The position numbers and the translations under genes were made by a program. A stretch of 41,716 bases of DNA, from assembly GCA_036823295.1 (NCBI GenBank), contig DAISGD010000030.1, forward strand, positions 1 to 41,716, written 5' to 3'. The notes under the pieces were generated by a model that had not been told where the DNA came from, did not search any database, and saw only the letters and a list, made by a program, of their open reading frames with translations. This document shows positions 33,782 to 41,067 of this stretch, piece after piece. The stretch comes from UBA4742 sp002403895 (GTDB lineage: Bacteria > Actinomycetota > Acidimicrobiia > Acidimicrobiales > Acidimicrobilacustridaceae). The stretch's first letter is position 1. Each line of letters begins with the position of its first letter.

Positions 33782-34801
33782 ATGGCCAGCCCGTTCACCA
33801 TGATCGAGGTCGCCGGGCGTGAGGTTCGCCTGTCGAATCCCGACAAGGTGTTCTTCTCCGCTCGGGGCGAGACCAAGCTCGACCTGGTGCAGTACTACCT
33901 CGCGGTGGCCGACGGCGCCCTCCGGGCCGTGCACCTTCGGCCCACGGTCCTCAAGCGCTTCCCCGACGGGGCCGAGGGCGAACTCTTCTTCCAGAAGCGG
34001 GTGCCCAAAAGTCGCCCGGACTGGTTGGAGACCGCCACCGTGGCCTTTCCCAGCGGCCGCACCGCCGAGGAGTTGTGCCCCGCCGATCTTGCCCATCTGA
34101 TCTGGGCGGTGAACCTCGGGTGCATCGATTTCAATCCCTGGCCCGTCCGCCGGTGGGATCTTGACCACGCCGACGAGTTGCGCATCGACCTCGACCCGCA
34201 GCCGGGCGTCACGTTCGACGAGGTCCGTCAGGTGGCGGCCTGTGTGCACGAGGTGCTGGACGACCACGGGCTGGTGGGGTTCCCCAAGACGTCGGGCTCG
34301 AGAGGGATCCACGTCAACGCGCGCATCGTGGCCAAGTGGGACTTTCTGGGAGTGCGCCGGGCGGCCCTGGCCCTGGCCCGTGAGGTCGAGCGCCGCCGCC
34401 CCGACATCGCCACCTCAAAGTGGTGGAAGGAGGAGCGGGGGAGGCGGGTGCTGCTCGACTACAACCAGAACGCCCGCGATCGCACCGTGGCCTCGGCCTA
34501 TTCGGTGCGGGCCAACCCCGAGGCGATGGTGTCGTGTCCCTTCCGCTGGGACGAGCTCGCCGATGTCGAGTTGCAGGACTTCACGATGGCTACCGTGCCC
34601 GCCCGCTTAGCCCAGGTGGGTGATCTCGAGGCCACCATCGACGACACCGCCTACTCCCTCGAGGGGTTGCTCGACCTCGCTACCCGCGACGAGGCGGGCG
34701 GCCTGGGCGACGCCCCCTGGCCCCCGAACTTTGCCAAGCAGGCCGGCGAGCCCAAACGGGTGCAACCCAGCCGCGCCCGCACGGAGCCAGACGAGCAGTA
34801 A
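33782..34801 (+). CDS. LigD PolDom-type primase-polymerase (Prim-PolC-like)
   Basis: A 339-residue archaeo-eukaryotic primase-fold polymerase like the PolDom of LigD. Such enzymes add a few nucleotides, preferably ribonucleotides, to fill short gaps. Catalytic elements are present: Asp136 and Asp138 in RIDLDPQ, the phosphate-binding SGSRGIHV (Ser171-His177) and Asp226 in LLDYNQNARDRTVASAYS. There is no nuclease or ligase domain fused. The convergent LigC gene sits at 35254-36327. In mycobacteria a comparable Prim-Pol and LigC act together in excision repair, independent of Ku. A Ku gene is absent here. Confidence 0.9.
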   Translation: MASPFTMIEVAGREVRLSNPDKVFFSARGETKLDLVQYYLAVADGALRAVHLRPTVLKRFPDGAEGELFFQKRVPKSRPDWLETATVAFPSGRTAEELCPADLAHLIWAVNLGCIDFNPWPVRRWDLDHADELRIDLDPQPGVTFDEVRQVAACVHEVLDDHGLVGFPKTSGSRGIHVNARIVAKWDFLGVRRAALALAREVERRRPDIATSKWWKEERGRRVLLDYNQNARDRTVASAYSVRANPEAMVSCPFRWDELADVELQDFTMATVPARLAQVGDLEATIDDTAYSLEGLLDLATRDEAGGLGDAPWPPNFAKQAGEPKRVQPSRARTEPDEQ

Positions 34802-34857
34802 CCCTGGCCCGGCCCTCCGACGTGACGCTGGTGGTGGGCGTGTGATGCACTGAGGTC

Positions 34858-35220
34858 ATGTCCACCCCGGAGGCGAGCTCGACCCGACTCGTCGCCGCCT
34901 CGGTGGCCTGCGCCGTGGCGGCAGTGATCGCCATCTCGGCGGCCACCGCCACCCGGAACCATTCCTTCTGGCTGTTCGTGGTGTGGGTCAGCCTGACGGT
35001 GGCGGCGGGCGCCACCGGTGTGGTTGCCCTGGTGCGCATCCCCCGCTCGGCGTCGACCCGGAACCTGCGACGAATGGCCACCCTCGGGCTGGTGGTGGGG
35101 GTCGGTTGCGCCACGCTCGGGCTGGCGGTGTACAGCTCCACCCGAAGCGGCGACTGCCCCCGCGATGCCCCTTGCACGATTCCCCAGAGCGGGCCGGGCC
35201 AGCGCGACCAGCAGCCGTGA
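34858..35220 (+). CDS. small membrane protein of unknown function
   Basis: A 120-residue protein with three predicted helices: about 10-30, 37-58 and 72-92. A short C-terminal tail contains two cysteines (GDCPRDAPC), probably facing outside, which might form a disulfide. No family is recognised. ATG 34858 has GAGG upstream. It lies between the primase-polymerase and LigC genes, 56 bases after the former, and its stop is 34 bases before the convergent LigC stop. Confidence 0.65.
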   Translation: MSTPEASSTRLVAASVACAVAAVIAISAATATRNHSFWLFVVWVSLTVAAGATGVVALVRIPRSASTRNLRRMATLGLVVGVGCATLGLAVYSSTRSGDCPRDAPCTIPQSGPGQRDQQP

Positions 35221-35253
35221 CCGCTCGTCACGTCGCCGGCCGGAAATGCGGGG

Positions 35254-36327
35254 TCACGACTTGAAGATCTCGGCCAGCTCCAACGGCGGGACCTCGTCGA
35301 GCTGGGCATAGGTGCACGATGGGGGATCCCGATCGGGCCGCCAGTGAACCAGGCGGGCAGAGTGGCGGAAGCGTCCGTTCTGGACCTGTTCGAAAGCCAC
35401 CTCGGCCACCAACTCGATGCGCAGGGGCGTCCAGCTCAGATCTTTTTTGGCGTTCCACCGGCTGGGAGCTCCCGGCATCCGCCCGGCCTCGGCGGATGAG
35501 GACTCCTGCTCAGCCCAGGCCCGCCACGGATGCTGCTCGAGCCCTCCGTCCATGTGGGTCGACAACTCCCCCAGCAGTTCTTTGCGCCGCCGGGCGGTGA
35601 AGCTGCTGGCGACGCCGACATGGTGAAGTTGGCCGGCATCGTCGTACAGCCCCAGCAGGATCGACCCCACCCCGTCGCCGTCCTTGTGCATGCGGAAGCC
35701 GGCGACGACACAGTCCGCCGTGCGCCGGTGCTTGACCTTGAATTGCGCCCGCTTGTTCTGTTCGTAGGTGCCGTCGAGCGGCTTGGCCATGACCCCGTCC
35801 AGGCCTGCGCCCTCGAATCGCACGAACCAGTCGGCGGCCTCGGCCCGATCGGTGGTGGCCGGGGTGAGATGGATCGGTGCCTCGGCCTTGCCCATGGCTC
35901 GTTCGAGTTGCGCCCGCCGCTCGTGGAACGGCTCGCCTAGCAAGGAGCGATCGCCGATGGCCAGGAGGTCAAAGGCCACGAACGACGCCGGCGTCTCGAC
36001 GCTCAGGCGGTCCACCCGTGACGCTGCGGGGTGGATGCGCTGTTGGAGCGCGTCGAAATCGAGACGGTCACCGGAGGCGACCACGATTTCGCCATCGATG
36101 ACGCAGCGTTGGGGCAGCCCCGCCCGGAGCGGGTCGAGCAGCTCGGGGAAATAGCGGGTCAGGGGCCGCTCGTTGCGGCTGCCGAGTTCCACCTCGTCCC
36201 CATCGCGGAACACGAGGCAGCGGAACCCGTCCCACTTGGGTTCGAAGATCATGCCTTCACCCTCGGGGAGCGCCTCGGTGGCCTTGGCCAGCATCGGTGC
36301 CACCGGAGGCATCACGGGGAGCTCCAC
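35254..36327 (-). CDS. ligC: ATP-dependent DNA ligase, LigC type
   Basis: Seals nicks using ATP. The 357-residue protein has the two-domain LigC/LigD-ligase layout: a nucleotidyltransferase core with AMP-lysine Lys31 in EPKWDGFR, then SRNERPLTRYFPEL, DGEIVV, FDLLAIGD, GVMAKPLDGTY and KVKHRRTADCVVAGF, followed by an OB-fold. There is no DNA-binding N-terminal domain, as expected. GTG 36327 is preceded by a -10 box TAACCT seven bases upstream, the leaderless layout. It lies convergent with the primase-polymerase side and divergent from nothing close, with the LOG gene 48 bases upstream on the same strand. Confidence 0.93.
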   Translation of the reverse strand: MELPVMPPVAPMLAKATEALPEGEGMIFEPKWDGFRCLVFRDGDEVELGSRNERPLTRYFPELLDPLRAGLPQRCVIDGEIVVASGDRLDFDALQQRIHPAASRVDRLSVETPASFVAFDLLAIGDRSLLGEPFHERRAQLERAMGKAEAPIHLTPATTDRAEAADWFVRFEGAGLDGVMAKPLDGTYEQNKRAQFKVKHRRTADCVVAGFRMHKDGDGVGSILLGLYDDAGQLHHVGVASSFTARRRKELLGELSTHMDGGLEQHPWRAWAEQESSSAEAGRMPGAPSRWNAKKDLSWTPLRIELVAEVAFEQVQNGRFRHSARLVHWRPDRDPPSCTYAQLDEVPPLELAEIFKS

Positions 36328-36334
36328 GAACGGG

Positions 36335-36340
36335 AGGTTA
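36335..36340 (-). promoter_or_regulatory. -10 box for leaderless ligC
   Basis: On the minus strand TAACCT is followed by a 7-base spacer and GTG at 36327. Confidence 0.45.
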
Positions 36341-36375
36341 CGGCCTTGGTGGCCCGGCCGTGGCCCGCGCCGTCA

Positions 36376-36966
36376 TCACGGCGCCGGCGCTTCCCCCCCG
36401 TTGGGCTGTCGGGCGGTGGGCGCGTGACGGAGTCGCTCGAGCAGCGCAGCGGGGTCGGTGTCGTGCACCAGCAGCTTCCGGCTGTCGGGCGCCAGGAGCC
36501 CGTCGGCCACGCCTCGGTCCAGGAACGAGATGAGGTGTTCGAAGTACCCGTCCACGTCGAGCAGTCCCACCGGCTTGGCGTGAATGCCCAGCTGAGTCCA
36601 GGTGACCGCCTCTACCACCTCCTCGATGGTGCCGTACCCACCGGGAAGGGCGATGAAGCCGTCCGACAACTGGGACATCAAGGCCTTCCGCTCGTGCATC
36701 GACGTGACCACATGCAACTCGGTGAGCCCGTCGTGGGCCACCTCTCGTTCGAACAGCTTGTCGGGCAGCACGCCGATGACCTCGCCGCCGGCGGCCAGCG
36801 CGGCGTCGGCCACCCGCCCCATGAGACCCACCGACGCCCCGCCGTACACGACGCCGATCCCCTCGCCGGCGAGCAGGCGGCCCACGGCATCGGCCGCTTC
36901 GAGGAACGCGGGCCGGTTCCCCGACGTCGACCCGCAGTACACGCACAGCCGCTGGAACTCGGTCAT
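36376..36966 (-). CDS. LOG-family protein (TIGR00730, nucleotide 5'-monophosphate phosphoribohydrolase)
   Basis: A 196-residue Rossmann-fold protein of the LOG/lysine-decarboxylase-like family. Family members release a base from cytokinin ribotides or other nucleoside monophosphates. Key motifs are CVYCGSTSGNRP, VYGGASVGLMG, MHERKALM and the signature LPGGYGTIEEV with the catalytic Arg/Glu pair nearby. True lysine decarboxylase activity is not expected. ATG 36966 is 8 bases after TAGGGT on the minus strand. It is divergent from the carboxylase gene at 37029, which also has a leaderless-type promoter. Confidence 0.92.
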   Translation of the reverse strand: MTEFQRLCVYCGSTSGNRPAFLEAADAVGRLLAGEGIGVVYGGASVGLMGRVADAALAAGGEVIGVLPDKLFEREVAHDGLTELHVVTSMHERKALMSQLSDGFIALPGGYGTIEEVVEAVTWTQLGIHAKPVGLLDVDGYFEHLISFLDRGVADGLLAPDSRKLLVHDTDPAALLERLRHAPTARQPNGGEAPAP

Positions 36967-36974
36967 GGGCGGGC

Positions 36975-36980
36975 ACCCTA
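36975..36980 (-). promoter_or_regulatory. -10 box for leaderless LOG gene
   Basis: On the minus strand TAGGGT is followed by an 8-base spacer and ATG at 36966. Confidence 0.45.
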
Positions 36981-37015
36981 TCGGGCCGCATTCGGTCCGC
37001 CGGGGGGTCGGCCGG

Positions 37016-37021
37016 TACTGT
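37016..37021 (+). promoter_or_regulatory. -10 box for leaderless carboxylase beta gene
   Basis: TACTGT is followed by a 7-base spacer and ATG at 37029. Only 35 bases separate it from the divergent LOG -10 box, so the two promoters overlap back to back. Confidence 0.5.
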
Positions 37022-37028
37022 GACCGCT

Positions 37029-38585
37029 ATGTCGGAACACTCCATGAGCGAGCGCATCGAGCAGCTCCAGAAGCGCAAAGAAGAGGCGCTGCACGCCGGC
37101 TCCGAGCGATCCGTCGAGCGTCAGCACGCCAAGGGCAAGATGCTCGCTCGCGAGCGCATCGAGTTCCTCCTCGACCCGGGCTCCTTCCACGAGCTGGACA
37201 TGCTGGCCCGTCATCGGGTCCCCGCCGATCTCATCGATGAGCGTCCCTATACCGACGGGGTCATCACCGGGTGGGGCACCATCGACGGGCGCAAGGTCTT
37301 CGTGTTCTCCCAGGACTTCACCGTGTTCGGCGGCGCCCTGGGTGAGGTGTTCGCCGAGAAGATCCACAAGGTGATGGACCTGTCGCTGTCGGTCGGCGCC
37401 CCCCTCATCGGCCTCAACGACGGCGCCGGTGCCCGCATACAGGAGGGCGTGGTCTCCCTGGCCAGCTACGGCGGCATCTTCCACCGCAACGTGTTGGCCT
37501 CAGGGGTGACCCCGCAGATCAGCGTGATCCTCGGCCCGTGCGCCGGCGGTGCGGTGTACAGCCCGGCCATGACCGACTTCATCTTCATGGTGGATGAGAG
37601 CTCGCACATGTTCATCACCGGCCCCGACGTGGTGAAGACGGTGACGGGCGAGGAGGTCACCCTCGAGGAGTTGGGCGGGGCCAAGAGCCACGCCTCGAAG
37701 TCCGGTGTGGCCACGTTCGTGTCCCCCGATGAGCAGTCCTGCCTCGAGGACGTCCGCTTCCTGTTCTCCTACCTCCCCTCCAACAACCTGGAGCCCCCGC
37801 CCTACTTCGCGCCGACCGATACGCCAGACCGAAGCTGCCCGGCGCTGGTCGACCTCATGCCGGCGAGCCCCAACCTGCCCTATGACATGAAGGCCGTTAT
37901 CCGCGAGGTCGTCGACGACGGGGAGTTCTTCGAGTACTTCCCCAAGTGGGCCGGCTCCATCGTGTGCGGCTTCTCACGACTCGACGGCTACCCCGTCGGC
38001 ATCGTCGGCAACCAGCCCATGATGCTGGCTGGTGTGCTCGACATCGAGTCGTCGGAGAAGGCGGCCCGCTTCGTGCGCACGTGCGATGCGTTCAACATTC
38101 CGCTGGTGACGTTCGTGGACGTGCCCGGGTTCCTGCCCGGGGTCGACCAGGAATACGGCGGCATCATCCGCCACGGGGCCAAGCTGCTCTACGCCTACTG
38201 CGAGTCGACCGTGCCCCGCATCCAGATCATCACCCGCAAGGCGTACGGCGGCGCGTACGTGGTGATGAACTCCAAGTCGATCGGCGCCGATCTGGCCTTC
38301 GCCTGGCCGTCGGCCGAGCTGGCGGTCATGGGACCGCAGGGCGCAGTGGAGATCCTCTACCGGCGCGAGCTGCAGAACGTGGCCGATCCCGTCGCTCGTC
38401 GGGCCGAACTGGTCGACGAGTACACCGAGCGATTCGCCAACCCCTACGTTGCCGCCGAGCGGGGTTTCGTGGACGACGTCATCGACCCGGCCGATACCCG
38501 GATCAAGCTCATCGCCGGGCTCGAGATGCTGCGGTCCAAGCGCGAGGAGCTGCCCCACCGCAAGCACGGGAACATCCCGCTGTGA
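37029..38585 (+). CDS. pccB: acyl-CoA carboxylase beta subunit (propionyl-CoA carboxylase type)
   Basis: The carboxyltransferase subunit moves CO2 from biotin to propionyl- or acetyl-CoA, making methylmalonyl- or malonyl-CoA. The 518-residue length is typical of actinobacterial PccB/AccD. Two crotonase-fold halves show the oxyanion-hole glycines: GARIQEGVVSLASYGGIF and GPCAGGAVYSPAMTDF in the N half, and VDVPGFLPGVDQEYGGIIRHGAK with RKAYGGAYVVMNSK in the C half. A propionyl-CoA preference is suggested by overall similarity only. GTG 37020 is in frame, but ATG 37029 matches the leaderless promoter. The epsilon subunit follows; the biotinylated alpha subunit is not in the window. Confidence 0.94.
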   Translation: MSEHSMSERIEQLQKRKEEALHAGSERSVERQHAKGKMLARERIEFLLDPGSFHELDMLARHRVPADLIDERPYTDGVITGWGTIDGRKVFVFSQDFTVFGGALGEVFAEKIHKVMDLSLSVGAPLIGLNDGAGARIQEGVVSLASYGGIFHRNVLASGVTPQISVILGPCAGGAVYSPAMTDFIFMVDESSHMFITGPDVVKTVTGEEVTLEELGGAKSHASKSGVATFVSPDEQSCLEDVRFLFSYLPSNNLEPPPYFAPTDTPDRSCPALVDLMPASPNLPYDMKAVIREVVDDGEFFEYFPKWAGSIVCGFSRLDGYPVGIVGNQPMMLAGVLDIESSEKAARFVRTCDAFNIPLVTFVDVPGFLPGVDQEYGGIIRHGAKLLYAYCESTVPRIQIITRKAYGGAYVVMNSKSIGADLAFAWPSAELAVMGPQGAVEILYRRELQNVADPVARRAELVDEYTERFANPYVAAERGFVDDVIDPADTRIKLIAGLEMLRSKREELPHRKHGNIPL

Positions 38586-38607
38586 TGCGATTCGCGGTGG
38601 CCGACCG

Positions 38608-38814
38608 ATGAACGACTCGACATCGGGACCGGCTCCCTCGGTCGGAGCAGTACGACCCATGCCCAGCGACGACGAGCTGGCCGCCATCGTGGCCGCGGTC
38701 GAGATGGCGTGGCCCCGCCCTGCCGCCTTGTTGTCCGTCGTGGATCCCCCCCGTTGGCGGTTCTCCGGCCGCTGGTGGTCCCGTCCCGTGCCCACCCGCC
38801 GCGACCGTCCCTGA
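38608..38814 (+). CDS. accE: acyl-CoA carboxylase epsilon subunit
   Basis: A 68-residue protein typical of actinobacterial acyl-CoA carboxylases, where a small epsilon subunit tightens the alpha-beta complex. Recognisable parts are SDDELAAIVAAVEMAWPRP and the C-terminal WRFSGRWWSRPVPTRRDRP. It begins 22 bases after the beta-subunit stop. An 8-codon frame (ATG 38585 to TGA 38611) overlaps both genes and may couple their translation. Confidence 0.85.
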   Translation: MNDSTSGPAPSVGAVRPMPSDDELAAIVAAVEMAWPRPAALLSVVDPPRWRFSGRWWSRPVPTRRDRP

Positions 38815-38923
38815 ATCACCACGGCGGAGCCGACTCCGCCCGGTCGGGCGCGGGCCTGTGCCGTTGACCACCGTGGCGGTGGTCAGCTGCACGACCTCGA
38901 CGATCGCCGACTACAACAAGGGG

Positions 38924-39925
38924 ATGGAGCTGACGACGGTGGCCGACGACGAGGCGGTGGTGCACGACGGCTTCGAGGTGCGTCGCTACGAAGGACTCGA
39001 GCCTGACCGGGTGTACGAGCTGGATGGGTTCGCCTTCCGCACCTTGGCCCGACCCCGTGGTGAGCACCTGTGTACGTTCGCCACCGTCAACGACGTCCAC
39101 TTCGGCGAGGTGGAGTGCGGGATCATTGCCGGGATGGACATCGGTCCCACGTTCGCGGTGGCCGAAGGTGAGGAGCCCTACCCGTTGACCATGAGCCGGG
39201 CGGCGGTGGCCGAGATCAACGCCATCGACCCCGTCGCCTTGCTGGTCAAGGGCGACCTCACCTCGAGAGGGACGGTGGAGGAGTACCAGCAGTTCCTCGA
39301 CACCTACGCCGGCTTCGGCGAGCGGATGCACCACATCCGGGGCAACCACGAGAGTTACAACTTCTCCCCGTTCGCCACCGATCCGCACCTGGTCATCGAT
39401 CTGCCCGGCGTGCGGCTGGTCATGATCGACACCTCACTGGACGGCAAGGCATCGGGTGGCGTGCCCTCGGCGACGCTGTCCTGGCTGCAGGACGAGACGG
39501 CCGCGATCGACCGACCTGTCCTGCTGTTCGGGCATCACCACGTGTGGAACCCGGAGTCGGCCAACCGGCCGGGGAACTACTTCGGCATCAACCCCGACGA
39601 CAGCGAGCACCTTGTCGAAGTCGTCGGCGCCCGCCCCGCCATCCGCGGCTACTTCGCCGGCCACACCCACCGCAACCGGGTCCGCCGCTTCGGCCTCACC
39701 CGTGACGTGCCCTGGGTCGAGGTGGCCTCGGTCAAGGAGTTCCCCGGCTCGTGGGCCGAGTACCGCGTGTTCGAGGGCGGGATCCTCCAGATCCACCGGC
39801 GAATCTCGTCGCCGGAGGCCCTGGCCTGGACCGAGCAGACCCGTCACCTCTACGCCGGCACCTACTTCGACTACTCCTTCGGAGACTTGAGCGACCGCTG
39901 CTTCGCCATCTCCACCGCTCCATGA
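38924..39925 (+). CDS. calcineurin-like metallophosphoesterase
   Basis: A 333-residue metallophosphoesterase with all five metal-binding blocks: VNDVHFG (D-x-H), VKGDLTSRG (GD), IRGNHESYN (GNH-E), LFGHHHVWN (H) and AGHTHRNRV (GH-x-H). The substrate class, perhaps cyclic nucleotides, phospholipids or pyrophosphates, is unknown. The N-terminal 60 residues are a small beta-rich region. The start is unsure: ATG 38924 has AAGGGG immediately before it, and GTG 38858 in frame would add 22 residues. The stop overlaps the next start by four bases. Confidence 0.85.
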   Translation: MELTTVADDEAVVHDGFEVRRYEGLEPDRVYELDGFAFRTLARPRGEHLCTFATVNDVHFGEVECGIIAGMDIGPTFAVAEGEEPYPLTMSRAAVAEINAIDPVALLVKGDLTSRGTVEEYQQFLDTYAGFGERMHHIRGNHESYNFSPFATDPHLVIDLPGVRLVMIDTSLDGKASGGVPSATLSWLQDETAAIDRPVLLFGHHHVWNPESANRPGNYFGINPDDSEHLVEVVGARPAIRGYFAGHTHRNRVRRFGLTRDVPWVEVASVKEFPGSWAEYRVFEGGILQIHRRISSPEALAWTEQTRHLYAGTYFDYSFGDLSDRCFAISTAP

Positions 39926-41067
39926 GCGCTCGCACCCCCCGACCCGGCGGGGAGGGGGCGTTGGGCGACCTGCGGGTCATCGACATCTCCACCGTGCTGG
40001 CGGGACCGGGGTGTGCCCGCTACCTGGCCGACTTCGGCGCCGACGTCATCAAGGTGGAACGCCCCGGGGGTGGAGATTCCGTGCGGTCCATGGGGTGGCG
40101 CGACCCTGGTGACGACGTGACTTTGTTCTGGAAGCTGGTCGGGCGGGGGAAGCGAACCATCGTGTTGGACCTCAAGACGCCGGAGGGTGTGGACACCCTG
40201 CGTCGTCTGTGCGACACAGCCGACGTGCTCGTCGAGAACTTCCGGCCCGGCAAGTTGGAGGGCCTGGGATTGGTCCCCAACGACCTGATCGCCCGGAATC
40301 CGACCCTGGTGATCACCCGGGTGACCGGTTTCGGTCAGGACGGGCCCTATGCCGGCAGGCCCGGTTTCGCCACCCTGGCCGAGGCCATGTCCGGCTTCGC
40401 TGCCATCAACGGCGAGCCCGACGGGGGGCCGCTCTTGCCGCCGATTGCCCTCACCGATGAGGTCACCGCCCTGGCGGCCGCCTTCGCCACGCTGGCGGCG
40501 GTGCACTCCGGGGTGGGGCAGGTGGTGGACATCAACCTGCTCGAGTCGCTGTTCCAGCTCATGGGCCCGCTGCCGTCGGCCTATGCCCTGCTCGGCTACG
40601 AACAGCCCCGGCTCGGCTCGGGCATCCCCTACACCGTGCCTCGCAGCACGTACCGCACGGCCGACGATCGCTGGGTAGCGGTCAGCACGTCGGCCGAGTC
40701 GGTGGCTCGCCGCGTGCTGGATCTCGTCGGTGTGGGGGACGACCCTCGTTTCCATTCCTTCGCTGGCCGGGTCGACCATCGAGCCGAGCTGGACGAAGTG
40801 ATGGCCGCCTGGATCGGTGCTCGCCTGCTGGACGAGGTGCTGGCCGCGTTCGAGGAGGCCCACGCGGCGGCGGCCCCGGTGATGACCATGGCCGATCTCG
40901 CGGTCGACCCCCATCTGGCGGCGCGGGGGACCATCGCCGAGGTCGACGGCACCCCGATGCAGGGCCTCATTGCCCGGTTGTCGCGAACCCCGGGCCACAT
41001 CCGATGGGCGGGACGCCCCCTCGGCGCCGACACCGACACCGTCCTGGCCGAACTAGACGACGACTGA
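39922..41067 (+). CDS. CaiB/BaiF family (class III) CoA-transferase
   Basis: A 381-residue CoA-transferase that moves CoA between carboxylic acids via an aspartyl-CoA intermediate. Family marks: LRVIDISTVLAGPGCARYLADFGADVIKVERPGGGD near the N-terminus, then LDLKTPEG, DVLVENFRPGKLEGLGL and ITRVTGFGQDGPYAGRPGF. PPIALTDEVTALAAAFATLAA carries the likely catalytic Asp. The C-terminal part with HAAAAPVMTMADLAVDPHLAARG is also typical. Donor and acceptor acids are unknown. ATGA overlap couples it to the metallophosphoesterase. Its last 15 bases overlap the end of the convergent GGDEF gene. Confidence 0.92.
   Translation: MSARTPRPGGEGALGDLRVIDISTVLAGPGCARYLADFGADVIKVERPGGGDSVRSMGWRDPGDDVTLFWKLVGRGKRTIVLDLKTPEGVDTLRRLCDTADVLVENFRPGKLEGLGLVPNDLIARNPTLVITRVTGFGQDGPYAGRPGFATLAEAMSGFAAINGEPDGGPLLPPIALTDEVTALAAAFATLAAVHSGVGQVVDINLLESLFQLMGPLPSAYALLGYEQPRLGSGIPYTVPRSTYRTADDRWVAVSTSAESVARRVLDLVGVGDDPRFHSFAGRVDHRAELDEVMAAWIGARLLDEVLAAFEEAHAAAAPVMTMADLAVDPHLAARGTIAEVDGTPMQGLIARLSRTPGHIRWAGRPLGADTDTVLAELDDD

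Noticed and set aside
32513..36327. Classical Ku-LigD end-joining locus
   Set aside because: No Ku gene is present, and the polymerase and ligase are separate proteins, which fits a LigC/Prim-PolC repair set better.
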